Part shown: in pieces, positions 23,102 to 33,850 of the stretch
How the letters are laid out: the number at the start of each line of letters is the position of its first letter
Numbering within the stretch: the stretch's first letter is position 1
Source of the DNA: Chlamydoabsidia padenii
Taxonomy: Eukaryota > Mucoromycota > Mucoromycetes > Mucorales > Cunninghamellaceae
Assembly (NCBI GenBank): GCA_025330725.1
Contig: JAIWND010000009.1
Span: 1,036,217 to 1,100,216, forward strand
DNA: 64,000 nucleotides
Reading direction: 5' to 3'
Program-made: the position numbers and the translations under genes
The notes under the pieces: generated by a model
Told to the model about the DNA's origin: nothing
Seen by the model: the letters and a program-made list of their open reading frames with translations, nothing else
Databases searched by the model: none

Positions 23102-23883
23102 GTTATGTATAAAGAATGAAAAAGAGGGGGAAAAGAGCAAAAAAAAGGAAATGAAGCTCATTCTCAGTATTTATATCATCATTTAGATTGGGGGGTTGGT
23201 AGCAAACTTTTTCAAATCCCGAGCCAAAAGTTCAAATCCCGGTGGCAAATTTTTTCAGGGCAACCAATCAAGTTGATCAGGCACCAAACCCCTCCTTCGA
23301 CTAATCATCATCATTACTGCCCCAGGCTTAACAAATCATGATGAAGCGGATGTTTCGTTTTACTTGTTTAACAATAGAGCTCCCTAGCATTTATCTTTTT
23401 GTGAAATGCTTAAAAAAAAAAAAAAAAAGGAGGAAGATTCCGAGTAAATGATAATCATATGGATCGCTCCGATGTTTTGGTAATCACCATTATCATCAAG
23501 ATCATTTATAAATAAAAAGAGGGCAGGGATGGTATAGAGTTAGAATGATGACATCTCAAACATTGAGGGTGTGGGTTTTTATCTGAAAGGGCGGGGTTTG
23601 AACGTACCACTTGGTCTACAGCTAAAGTGGCATAGGCGGGGGTCATTCCATCCAAGCAGACGAGGCATGAAAAAAAAAAAGACACATTTGTAGGACACAT
23701 CTACCAAAATATATATAAGCACAACACAGTATTAAAAAAAAAGAGAGAGAGAGACAAATATTAATAGACGATGTATTTTTATTTTTAGTCAAGATGTGTG
23801 GATAAACAAATATAAAGGAAATATGCTTCAACAAGGAGAAGGAGTTGATAAAGTAAGAATGGATAAGGGGGTAGGGTGGAAGG
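23102..23883. other. Intergenic, 0.78 kb
   Basis: It holds two sense-oriented promoter-like copies for the NDUFA4-like gene (23211-23241, minus), a GGCGGGGTTTGAAC copy at 23590-23603 on the plus strand with no known target, and the 3' region of the bHLH gene. No gene is seen. Confidence 0.55.
23211..23241 (-). promoter_or_regulatory. Tandem CGGGATTTGAA elements of the NDUFA4-like gene
   Basis: Two direct copies of CGGGATTTGAA (minus strand), 20 bp apart, about 110-140 bp before the start. They resemble tRNA T-loops when read on the plus strand, but there is no tRNA around them. Confidence 0.55.
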
Positions 23884-24617
23884 TCATGAAGAGATGACAG
23901 GTGGTGCACAAGGAGTATGGTTTTGCATCTGTCGTTGTTGTTGCTGTTGTTGTCCATCCTGTTGCTGCTGCTGCTGTTGTTGTTGTTGTTGAGCCTCTAA
24001 CCGGGCCTTGAGATCAACGATTTCCATTTGTTGTTGTTGTGTTGTCAGTCGATAATGATCCACTTGTTTCCTTAAACCGATGATTTCCTCCATTAGCGCC
24101 TTGATATGTCGAACAGCAGCACCTAGTAATCGTGATTTATTCTTTTCGTTGCCTGGAATCACTGCCCCGAGATCCTCCATCGCTTGATTGATGGTTTCAC
24201 GACGTTTTCGTTCCACCTTTTTATGATTCTCTTTTCGAAGTTCGTACCATTCCACTGATCCAGGTACAGGTCGAGTTTTGGGTTCTTTACTGGTCGTGGA
24301 CGTTTCCGTCAATGGTGCAGAAGAGCCTTTGGAACTATAAAGTTGGAAGAAGAACAAGTTAGATCCACTATTCTATTCTATTCAAACCCAAACCGTCTTG
24401 TCATAATATACAAGTGTCTTTTTTGTTATTATCATTAGTATTGGGAGTCTACTTACAACTTTATAGTGAATTCACCGGCTGACTTTTCGTTGGTATCGAC
24501 GTCCATTTTGCATATTCCAGGATCCTGGTCATCGGTGTTCACGGGGTTGCTATTTTTATTGTTGTTATTAATGTCAAAGTCTTTGTTGTTAGAAGCAATG
24601 TTTGGCATTGGTGTCAT
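23884..24617 (-). CDS. bHLH transcription factor, Cbf1-like
   Basis: Exons 24617-24457 and 24334-23884 (minus order) give 203 residues. The bHLH domain spans about 90-142: basic region NHKKVERKRRETIN, whose H-E-R pattern is the one that reads CACGTG E-boxes, then a loop with IPGNEKNKSRLL and helix 2. The preceding VEWYELRKEN and the following Leu/Gln heptads match the Cbf1/centromere-binding-factor group, which controls sulphur and respiratory genes in yeast. C-terminal poly-Gln tracts (about 165-190) are unusual for Cbf1. The start at 24617 was chosen because the upstream in-frame stretch is a pyrimidine-rich leader. Confidence 0.85.
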
Positions 24618-25923
24618 AAGAATGTAAGAATTAAAAAGAGAGAAGAGGAAGGTGAAGAAAAAAAAAAGTGGACAATAAAAAAAAAAAAAAGCGAAAGAGG
24701 GGGTAAAAAAATTATGGTTCCAATTGAAACATGTGATTTGCTGGATCACATGGTTCATCAACGGTGGTGTTGTGTAACTTTGTCCCAGCACACATTCAGG
24801 ATATACTTATCCCTTAGGTATGATATTATTCCTTATCACAATAAACCCAAAGTCAAATACATAAAGTGCCTTCATCATGAGACCTTTAAACGTATCATTT
24901 ATTTTATCTTTTCGGAATTTGAATAACAACAACATACATGCATGATCGTTTTTTTTTTTTTTTTTACTCGCCTCCCACCCCCTTTACGTGATACATACCT
25001 ATCATTCATATGTATATATTAACTTATACAGTAACAAGGCAATAGATCATGCTCTATTTCTTCGTGGTAGACCCCAATACACGTGCTTTTAGATGATTCA
25101 AACAGTACGAATGATTTCTATAAAAAGTAACCTGTACCCACACCCGTTTTTTAAATATTTAAACCCCGCTTCATGCCGTCCCTCGACGCAGGATCATCGA
25201 ATCTAATCTGAAGGCGTAAATGTTACCTTCATACAGACCGAACACATGGTCTTAACCCCGTCTATCACAATTTGGGCACTTTACATCTGAGATTCATGGT
25301 GATTCCTAGTGGTAGATCTAGCGGTACTAAATGGAGATGGGAAGATGATATCAAGTTGTAAAGGGACAAGTCATTTTGTTTAAAAGTCATAGTTTATTAG
25401 TTACTATTATGTATTATCAAAACCTTTAAAATCCTAATCTTAATCCTAATATCTATTCTTTTCGATTACTATTATACTGTACATATCTGATAAACCCCTT
25501 TGCTATGTCAATATGTATCTAGTGCCTTGTGGTTTCCTCCTATACTTGTCATGAAGGGAGAAGTCAGTTTACGTCGTGTCGATCACAGCTTGTTAGAGTA
25601 TATGTCTATAGTAAGGTCGATCATTCCAAATACTAACCTAGTAGACTAATTCCCCAAAGATATGATAAGTACAAGAAGGATCATATACAGGAGAGTAGCC
25701 TTTTAAACATTAGCAAATGTAGAAGAAGAAGAAGAAGAAAAGAGAAAGTCGTACATAGTATGAGTAAACGATGTCTCGTATTTATACTTTACCTTGTGGT
25801 TAAAGTATCCATGTAATGAGTAGAGCTTGAAAACTTTATAGATTTGATGAATTCATTTTTAAAATAAAAGAAGAAGGAAAAATAAAAATATAAAAGAAGG
25901 GCGGATCCAAACAACAAGCCTAG

Positions 25924-25938
25924 GGCGGGATTTTAAAA
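25924..25938 (+). promoter_or_regulatory. GGCGGGATTTTAAAA element without a known gene
   Basis: Identical to the COX4 copy. Followed by a T tract and, 15 bp on, an ATG opening a 48-codon frame. Confidence 0.45.
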
Positions 25939-25953
25939 AGTTTTTTTTTTTGC

Positions 25954-26100
25954 ATGATTCGACATGAATTCTTTACATCAAGACTAGATAATGTTCCCAT
26001 AAGGTATGATAAAGGTCGTGCCACTTTACAGGTTAGCATCCCACAGCCACCACATTCATGCAATCAACAGATTAACACAAATCGAGGTCCAACCATATAA
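25954..26100 (+). CDS. Possible small ORF, 48 residues
   Basis: The frame runs from the ATG at 25954 (MIRHEFFTSRLDNVP) to TAA at 26098-26100, with one cysteine and no membrane helix or known motif. Its only support is the strong promoter-like element and T-rich stretch just upstream. The element-to-ATG spacing is much shorter than at other genes. I recognise no family; it may be chance. Confidence 0.18.
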   Translation: MIRHEFFTSRLDNVPIRYDKGRATLQVSIPQPPHSCNQQINTNRGPTI

Positions 26101-26135
26101 CACATGATAGTATAGTTTTAAAAAAAAGAGTTCGT

Positions 26136-26141
26136 TTTATT
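26136..26141 (-). terminator. Polyadenylation signal of striatin
   Basis: AATAAA on the minus strand about 120 nt past the striatin stop. Confidence 0.5.
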
Positions 26142-26263
26142 ATTAAGTCAAAGCAGCAATAAATAAAGGGGGAGGTATAAAAACAAAAGCAGATACTAAA
26201 TATTATAAAAAGAAGAAGGTATTGGGGAGGATGTTATATAGCACTACAAAGTAGTGGAGTTAT

Positions 26264-27519
26264 TCAAGGACCATGATGATATATCTTGACAATACCATCA
26301 GCCCCACCGCTAACCATCCAAGGGAAAGAGCGATGATACTGAATATCCAACACCGCCTCGTCGCCCTTTTTCCGATGTGCTGGGAATTCTTGTATACATG
26401 ATTTTGATTTCTTTATATCCCATAGTCGAATCGAAGTGTCGTGACCACCAGAGACCCAAGTCATCCCATTTGGATAATCCATATCCAAACTCGTCACCCC
26501 GTCCAAGTGTGCTGACATGCTGTAGGTGGATTTACCGTTGTTGATATCGAAGAATTTGATATGACCATCCTCGTGCCCAGAGATAACCAAACCTAAGCTG
26601 CGATGACTGATTACTTTGTTGATTTGAGTTCGATGTGTAGAGTCTATGTAAGAGAGAGAAAGAGAAAGGTGAGTCATTTAGTTTAATGCACTATAATATA
26701 TACTTTACCATAAGTGTTATCACTACCAGTGAAGGTTGAAATGAGCTTTCCTGTTTCAATATCCAAAAGTTGAATCTTGGCATTATTGTAAGATACCACC
26801 AACTTGCTCGGATCGGATCGACAAAAGTCGAGGGATGTCGGTGTCACTATGACCAATAGATCCAAAGAAAAAAGTTAGTTAGTCAGTCAGTCATGGGTTT
26901 GGTTCCAAGCTATCTTACCCTTTCCACCAGTAGGTCGCTTTTCGTAACTCCAAGAATGCAACATGGGACCCCCGTTTCCTTCCGTATTCCATATCTTGAC
27001 TGTTCCATCAGCAGAGGCAGAAGCAAGTAAAGGTCGGGTAGGTGATAATTTGAAATCCCAGATTGCATCAGTATGACCAACAAAGGAAGTGATGTAGAGC
27101 GAAGGATCGACAGGAGAGAAGGTGCTGTGTTGTGCCGATGGAAGTCGCCAGACACGAAGGGTTGAATCCAGACTTGCAGAGTAAACCCTATTTTGTTCCC
27201 CGGAGATCGCCACACTGGTCACGATGTTACTATGTCCTCGATAGGTTGTTGTGGCGTCCAAATCTTCATGTGATCTATTAAATTACAACAAATAGATCAA
27301 TAAAAATCAAATCCCCATTTGTGCTTACTTTTTTGTCGCATTGTTCCCAGAGTTACGATCTAGGTGGATGATTTTGACCGTGCCATCATCTGAGCCAGAA
27401 GCCATCAGCATATCAGTTGGATGAAATGCAACTGCACGCACCGAGTCCAAATGTCCCTTGAATAACATTTTTATTTTCCAGAGTGTTGGTGTTTGAGAAT
27501 CAGGAGAAATCTAATGCCA

Positions 27520-27553
<34 letters not shown>

Positions 27554-29051
27554 GATGATGAGAGGTTGCCAATCACTGTTTTTTTTCATGTTACCTTTTC
27601 GGCCAAACCAACACCCAAATCATTGAGATCTATTTCGTGAGGTTCAGGTGATATTGACCTAGTACTATTCTCTAAAGGTACATGTCATTGATTAAATTGC
27701 ACCATTTCATTCCAGTTGATTAATTACTTACTTTTAATTCCTTTGTTGACATTCTTGATCACCTTTTGCATGTTTTCGTTAGATATGTTGTATTTTTCTT
27801 TCACCGATTTGGACTATACAAACAAGACAGACAGATTAGCTTGATTTTCCTTTTCCCCATTATTGATTACTTACCAAACCATCATTATCATCACTTGTTA
27901 GTATAGCACTATCTCGGCGAATCATAGGACTATTTTGAGGAGTAGAAGAGGTTATACGCAGTCTATTTGATTCCATCCCAACTTTATTCACATTATCTAT
28001 TGCAGGTGATACCGATCGTGGGGGTGGAAGCAAGGGTGAATATGGATTACAAGTATTGATCCGGGACTGTTCATCAAACGTATTGTCTTCCAATGAGTTG
28101 GGTGTTACTTGTTGAATTGTGATGTCCTGAATCGACTTTACAGAAGAAGGTACTGCCGGTGAATCCTGGACCGTTGTATCAATAGTCGAAGAAGTATGCT
28201 GCTGTTGTGAGGATGATGGCTTGTTAATAGGCTTGGTATCTCGTCGAATTGATGCCGCCAAGGTATATGTGAGAGGCAGCTTGCTTGGTAGAGATGTCAA
28301 ATAGTTGATTTCTTGCAGACATCTTTGACCAAAAAAGAAGAAGATTATAAAAGTGAGCAATTAAGTGCACAAGAGAAGAAGATATCATCACTTACGTTTT
28401 TAATGCCGTTCTACCTTCTTTACATACTCTGGATGCAGAGGTAGTTATCACAGGTGGTTTTTTCGATACCTCGATAGTTTGTGAAGGTTGGTGTAGTGAA
28501 TAAGACCCAGCTACAAGATAAAATATTATATTAGTATGACCCGCGTTCAATAACATAATGCCCCTTCTTTTTACACGCCACATGCCACATGATACAAAAC
28601 TTACGAAAACCAGAGATGTCTACTTCGACTTTATCATCCATAACGTTTGCCGGTGGTTGCTGAATGGCTGTGTCAAGGTGCCGCTTTCTAATAATGACAG
28701 AGAAATCATTACACCAATTAATCATATATGATACCATAAGACATTCTTTTATTTTCTACCTTTCCTTCCAAAGTGCATATTCAAGCATTTTTATCCGTTT
28801 GATCATATCCAATTTGAGCTTTTCCATGCCCCTTCGTTCACCTTCTAATAAAGCGATCCTAGCCTACACACACGTTAGTTCATATAGTTAAGACTGCATC
28901 ATTTACTTGTTGTATTAGTACTTGCCTTTAGTTCGGCACGTTCGATTGTCCATTCGTTGCGTTCACGTTCAAACCGCCGCCATTCCGCCTGCAAGTAATG
29001 GAGTACACCAGGCAAGTTATAATCCACAGGAGGTAATGATTCACCAAACAT
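26264..29051 (-). CDS. pro11: Striatin (Pro11/Far8), STRIPAK scaffold
   Basis: Eleven exons (minus order): 29051-28926, 28863-28760, 28687-28605, 28510-28396, 28322-27875, 27813-27732, 27671-27595, 27510-27329, 27274-26919, 26846-26709, 26643-26264; 696 residues. Striatins are the B''' subunits of PP2A and scaffold the STRIPAK complex, which controls cell fusion, polarity and development in fungi. The N-terminal striatin domain is plain (LPGVLHYLQAEWRRFERER, then a coiled coil ending MLEYALWKERKRH). A Ser/Gln-rich linker follows. WD40 repeats occupy about residues 345-696, with GHLDSVRAVAFHP, GHSNIVTSVAI, GHTDAIWDF and a final GADGIVKIYHHG. Intron 1 is a GC-AG intron (28925-28864). Confidence 0.93.
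27521..27551 (-). repeat. Homopolymer, 31 nt, in striatin intron 7
   Basis: A on the plus strand, so T on the coding strand, inside the intron before exon 8. Confidence 0.95.
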
Positions 29052-29738
29052 ATATATTAGAGAAAGTGATAAAAAGATAAATAAGTGGTTATATATGTGT
29101 TTGTAGTTGGTCGTTTCAATCTATCCTACAATAAAGATAAAAACAAGAAAAGTGAGTTACTGATAGACAACTCCTTTTTCTGGGGGGGGGGAAAGAAGAC
29201 AATCTCCTTTTTTTTTCATGTTCCAAACCTTTTTTTTGTCATTCACGTTATTATAACTAACAAACCAAGTAAACTGTATTTGATTGATTTTCTTCTTTGC
29301 TTATTGCACAAAAGAAAGGAAGAAGAAGAAGAAAAAAAGGAAGAAGAAAAAAAAAAAAGAGGGAGAAGAGCCAAAAAGAAAAAAAAGTTCAACTCCCGAT
29401 GGAGATCGACATTTCCACCTGAGGATCGCTTTTGCTTCATAACATGATGCATAAACTACCTGTTTATGTTTTCAGCTACTCTTTTTTACAATGTAAAATG
29501 TCTATGTGGCACTTTAGGCATGTGTTCAAGAGGATGTCAACAAAGAAAGCGGTATAAGAGTTCTTTACTATTGGGTGCCTGATAAGCGGCATGAGATTTC
29601 CCCTCTTCACTAAGAGGACCCAACGTCTCTGATTGGCCAGAGTCATTTTCAATTCCCGACGTTCAAATTTTTTTTCATAAGGGCTTCTTGTTTTCTTTGC
29701 GTTCCTTTTCTTTTTCTATTTCTTTCAACAAACACATC
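29052..29738. other. Divergent promoter region, striatin/PHO88
   Basis: This 0.69 kb stretch contains purine-rich low-complexity DNA. A CGGGAGTTGAA element (minus) lies at about 29393-29403 and TTCAATTCCCG at 29648-29658, about 80 bp before PHO88. The open frames on both strands here are low-complexity. Confidence 0.5.
29648..29658 (-). promoter_or_regulatory. CGGGAATTGAA element near PHO88
   Basis: A variant of the recurrent element, about 81-91 bp before the PHO88 start but in antisense orientation relative to it. Confidence 0.35.
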
Positions 29739-30376
29739 ATGGGCTCTCCTGGATTTTTGACGTCACCAATGTTTAACATTGCCTTTATGCTGGTAACAAT
29801 GCAACTGGGCAAGAAGATTGATTGGGAAGATCCTTCAGTCCTCATGACGGCTCGGGTGGGTTATTACGGGGCTCAAGTCGTGGTTATTCTCCTCGCGTAT
29901 GCTTTAATGCAACTGGTCAAATCAAAGAATGGTAAGAGCCAGCAATAATAAAAGATTTATATTGACTCTCATTTATATTATATATATATATATATATAGA
30001 TACAACTGAATTGAAATATACGGAAACCAAAGGAGGAGCAAACGAAGAAATCAAGACGACGAACGTAGCTTACGACACTGCCCAAGTCCAACAATTCATC
30101 CAATCGACCTTGACTTCTGTAGCGATGATCTCCTTGATGCACTGGCAATTCAAGTTTACTCAACCCTTGTTGATGCAATCCATCTTGCCCTTCAAGAATT
30201 TGTTGTCTCATAAAATCGCCTTGATCTATCTGTGGGGTGACGATGCGGCTACCGAAGGAAGCTTGAAACGTCCTTTTGCTGCCGAAAATCCTTTGGCTGC
30301 CTTGATGGGTGGTGGTGGTGGTAGTGCGGCTGCTCCTGCTGAACCTGTGGATGATGGTCACCAAAAGAAGGATTAG
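29739..30376 (+). CDS. PHO88: Pho88/Snd3 ER membrane protein
   Basis: Exons 29739-29931 and 30000-30376 give 189 residues. It matches the Pho88 family: an N-terminal MFNIAFMLVTMQLGKKID, a membrane helix at VGYYGAQVVVILLAYALM, a charged TKGGANEEIKTTNVAYD stretch, then STLTSVAMISLMHWQFKFTQP and a Gly/Ala-rich C terminus. Yeast Pho88 is Snd3 of the SRP-independent targeting pathway at the ER and was first found through phosphate uptake. The start at 29739 was chosen over an upstream in-frame ATG at 29688, which lies in the pyrimidine-rich leader. Confidence 0.92.
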
Positions 30377-31135
30377 TTTATAGTTTATTAGTCTCCCCTT
30401 ACTATGATTTGTAAATAAAAATGCCACTCTTTTATCCTCATTTATAATTATTGTTATTGTTTTACGCTGGGTTCTTTATCACAATCTAATCATACGGACT
30501 GCTGTTATCATGATTGTGCAATCTGTTACTTGGTAACTCGTAATGACCATGTTAAAGAATAACTCTGGTTCATTTTTAGCCGCCGGGATTTGAAATGATG
30601 TTTTCTTTCTCCTGTTGGTTTCGAAATTGAGAGCATCCATCTCAGTCTTGACCTAACTGACGCAAGTATTTGGGCTAAACAATATTGGTTGGGAATACAT
30701 ATGGACAAAACTCCATATACCGTATACCACTAGTGAGTATGTAGTAGTCATTTTGTGAAGGCAGGCGGGAAGTGAATTATAAAGACGGGATTTGAATGTT
30801 GTAAAAATCATGCAAAACCCTGGACTTTAAATTTTCTTCTACTGGTAAACATGCGTATAAGTACTACCGAAGCGATCATGATTCAATTGATCAACAATGA
30901 ATACAATTAGTCTTTTGGAATTCAAATAATAGTGATGCTTTATTAGTGTTGTGATCTAAATAAACAATAAACCGACCAAGATGATGTACCTATACTAAAT
31001 GGGAGATAAAAGGGGATGATTGTGGGTGACATGTATGGATAAAGAGTACGATGTATAAGGTTATAAGGTGGGAGAAGGAATGTGTTGGATAAATGGTGGG
31101 GTCATTTAATACAGTAGCCAAAGAGTCAGAAGTTT
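30377..31135. other. Intergenic, 0.76 kb, with two orphan promoter-like copies
   Basis: PHO88 AATAAA at 30414-30419. CGCCGGGATTTGAAATG at 30581-30597 and ACGGGATTTGAA at 30784-30795 both point to the plus strand, but only very short frames follow (10 codons from 30701; 19 codons from about 30851). AATAAA sequences occur near 30959-30970. Confidence 0.5.
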
Positions 31136-32263
31136 TTAGCGATAAGGAGTTTCAGCTTGTAAGTTTCTATACGATAGAATGACAATGATATGAGTTAGTG
31201 ATAGTCTTTTTTTGATGTAAAACCTGTATCAACAATAATAATTACCTGGCGATTTCCACTTCCCATTTGTCACCGTTGGCCAAAAGTTTTTCCTTGTTGT
31301 AAAGTAATTCTTCGTGAGTTTCGGTGATATATTCATAGTTAGGACCTTCAACAATAGCATCAACTAGAGAATAAAAACAGAAAAAGGAGAGTTAGTTAAA
31401 GATGAAGGGTACGTTGTTAAAGATACGCTGATCGGATTGTTTAAAATACCTGGACAAGCTTCTTGACAGAAACCACAATAACTATTATGAAGTTTAGATA
31501 AAATTAGCACATGCCCAATGTCGTTGTTTTTTCTTTTTCTTTTTTTTTTTTTTTTTTTTTTTTTGTTTTATTCTTACATGCACTTGGTCATGTCGATATC
31601 ATAACGGGTAGTACGACGAGATCCATCATCACGAGGTTCGGCTTCAATAGTGATGGCTTGAGCAGGACAGATGGCTTCACATAGTTTACAAGCAATACAA
31701 CGTTCTTCACCTACCAGAGAGAGAGAGATTGCATACAGGGATCGTTAGTGAGCATATCTGATTCATGCTGCTGCCATTTTCATTTCTTTTTCTTCTTACC
31801 TGTAGGATAACGACGAAGAGCGTGTTCGCCCCGGAAACGAGGAGAGAGAGCACCCTTTTCGAAAGGATAATAGATGGTGTAAGGAGGACGGAAGAATTGT
31901 TCGAGGACGACCCACATACCACGCATCAATTCAGTCAAAAGAAGTTGGCGAGCAGCGACATCGAGGGCACCAGGAGCTTTACCGGGATACTGGAAGCTTT
32001 TATCGTGAGGTGCTGCATGTTTGGTGACAGAGGAGGTGCTGAAACGAGCCAATTGACAACCCATAGGAGCGAATACCATGCGTGAAGCTAAATATATCAT
32101 AAAAGTTGAATCCAATTAGTATAAGTTAGACACTTGGTGTTTTTGACCCTAAACAATGGTTGTTGCAAACCTCAAAAGGTGCATAATGTTGGTGATGGTG
32201 TTGCTTACCAGGTACAAATGCTTGACGTTTAGCTGCACTAGTCGCGACGTTGAAGAAGTTCAT
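31136..32263 (-). CDS. NDUFS8: Complex I 23-kDa iron-sulphur subunit (NDUFS8/TYKY)
   Basis: Exons (minus order) 32263-32209, 32087-31800, 31710-31578, 31481-31450, 31363-31246 and 31166-31136 give 218 residues. This matrix-arm subunit carries two [4Fe-4S] clusters (N6a/N6b) on the path to ubiquinone. Both cluster motifs are intact: [12 protein letters not shown] and [12 protein letters not shown], the second split by an intron inside its first Ile codon. The N-terminal domain has [20 protein letters not shown] and [21 protein letters not shown], and the end is NLQAETPYR. The N terminus looks like a mitochondrial presequence. Divergent from uS5m, 240 bp apart. Confidence 0.97.
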
Positions 32264-32417
32264 GCTCTTTCAGTTGGAATGAGAGAGTATTGTATAAGAG
32301 TGGGGAGTTTTTTTTTTTTTAATTGTTAAAGTGTAAAGAAGAAGAAATAAATTTGGGAGAGCGCAAGTCTTTTTCAAAACAAAAATGGACCTTACCCACT
32401 GTGGCGTGACGTGAAAA

Positions 32418-32431
32418 ACGGAATTTGAATT
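32418..32431 (+). promoter_or_regulatory. ACGGAATTTGAATT element in the NDUFS8/uS5m promoter
   Basis: A sense-oriented variant about 75-86 bp before the uS5m start, within the 240-bp shared promoter. A CGTGACG sequence lies next to it. Confidence 0.45.
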
Positions 32432-32503
32432 GTTTGTGGTTGACAGGAAAACCAAAAGGGTCGGCGTATGTTTTGAACTTTCTTTCTTCCTTCCCTCTCC
32501 GTC

Positions 32504-33473
32504 ATGTTGTCTCTGGCTCGGTCTTTTACAAAGTTATCTCTCGTTCCAAGTTTAAAAGTGGCTTCGGGTAAGGAGAAGACTTTAATTAAATATAAATATG
32601 GGTACTGACGCTTTATTTATTTGCTCCAATAAATAGTACCCACTGTCAACAGTATTCGACAATACGCTACAGTGGAAAATAGTGACAACGACATCAATAC
32701 CAACAACAACAGCACTCGACTACGACATGAAAAGCTCGTCAAAGAAAACTTGCCTCAACTCAACAAGGTCGACTCGATTCTCGATTTCCCTAGCGACAAA
32801 CATTCTTCGCTCGATCAACCCAAAGTCTACTCTTCCTACCGACCTTCGGATGTTGTCCTGAATACTGTCACGGATATCATCGACACACAACTGTCTAATT
32901 CTGAACAAGCCAGTTTGATCAAGAAGGCTTTGGTGATCAAGCGGGTGGTCAATATGAATGGTAAAGGAAAACAACCCTCAATGTATGCTTTGGTAGTAGT
33001 CGGTAACGGTAATGGACTGGCTGGTTATGGTGAAGGCAAGGACGAAGAAGCTAGTAGGGCAGTACGAAAAGCAACCAATCGCGCTATCAAGAACTTGCGT
33101 TACTTTGATCGTTATGATAACCGCACTGTGTCTATGGATATCACTCACAAATTCCATGCTACCAAATTGTATCTCCGTAGTAGACCTCCAGGTAAAACAT
33201 AAAAATAGAAAACGATTAATCACTGAACATTCTTTATCGATTCAAATAGGTTTTGGATGTCGTGCAAATCATTATGTCCACGAAATCTGTCGCTGTATTG
33301 GTATTCAAGATCTCAGTGGTAAAGTCCGTGGATCAAGAACTCCCATGAATGTCATCAAAGCCACTTTTGAAGCTCTCTCCAACCAAACACTTCCTGATGA
33401 TATTGCCAAGATGCGTGGAAAGAAACTAGCTGATGTCCAACGTACTTACTATGGTGGTGATCAACAGGTTTAG
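32504..33473 (+). CDS. MRPS5: Mitochondrial small-subunit ribosomal protein uS5m
   Basis: Exons 32504-32567, 32637-33191 and 33250-33473 give 280 residues. The ribosomal S5 core is visible: KRVVNMNGKGKQPSMYALVVVGNGNGLAGYGEGKDEE region (key blocks KRVVNMNGKGKQ and GLAGYGEGKDEEA), then the C-terminal domain with RSRPPGFGCRANHYVHEIC and GIQDLSGKVRGSRTPMNV. In place of the bacterial N terminus there is a long extension with an import-type presequence (LARSFTKLSLVPSLK). It is a component of the mitochondrial small subunit decoding region. Confidence 0.92.
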
Positions 33474-33850
33474 ATATTTTATACATAGTCATACATTCAT
33501 TATTAGAATCCTCTTCTTCCTTCTTCCCCATGATTAGAACCCCCCCCTTTTTTTTATCATGTTTTGTTATTGTTTTTATATAGTCTTATTATCCATTTTA
33601 TGTAAACTACTCAAATAAAATAAAATGCATTCCATTTATGTAACTTGTCGTCTCCCCATTCAATACACAACACCTTGAAAAAGTGTCAATCGGCGTTTAA
33701 ATATTTGAATTCTTGGTTGGAACTTTTTTTTTTTTTTTTTTTTGTCTCTGTCTCTTGTCTTTTTTACTCTCTTCTTTTTTTTTTTTTTTTTTTGTTTTTG
33801 TTTTTGTTTTTATATCAGCTTCTAAAACAATCCACAGGCTTTAAACAACA
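33474..33850. other. Intergenic before SWI3
   Basis: AATAAA at 33614-33619, a CGGCGTTTAAA element at 33691-33701 followed by ATTTGAA, then T-rich leader with two poly-T tracts. Confidence 0.5.

Larger units (their letters stand above)
24618..26263. other. Intergenic, 1.6 kb, one possible small ORF
   Basis: AT-rich. It contains two promoter-like copies (ATTTAAACCCCGC at about 25157-25169 and GGCGGGATTTTAAAA at 25924-25938) and a possible 48-codon frame after the second. On the minus strand a CPNCDRRG fragment near 25240-25290 is followed at once by a stop and may be a relic. Confidence 0.5.

Noticed and set aside
23211..23241. TTCAAATCCCG strings resembling tRNA T-loops (B boxes)
   Set aside because: No matching acceptor, D- or anticodon arms nearby, and the same string recurs before protein genes with TTTAAA variants.
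25180..25320. CPNCDRRG zinc-knuckle-like fragment on the minus strand
   Set aside because: It is followed at once by a stop, with other stops upstream; too short to call a relic of any family.
29085..29452. Frames on both strands with Lys/Glu or Phe/Ser runs
   Set aside because: They are generated by purine-rich low-complexity DNA between striatin and PHO88.
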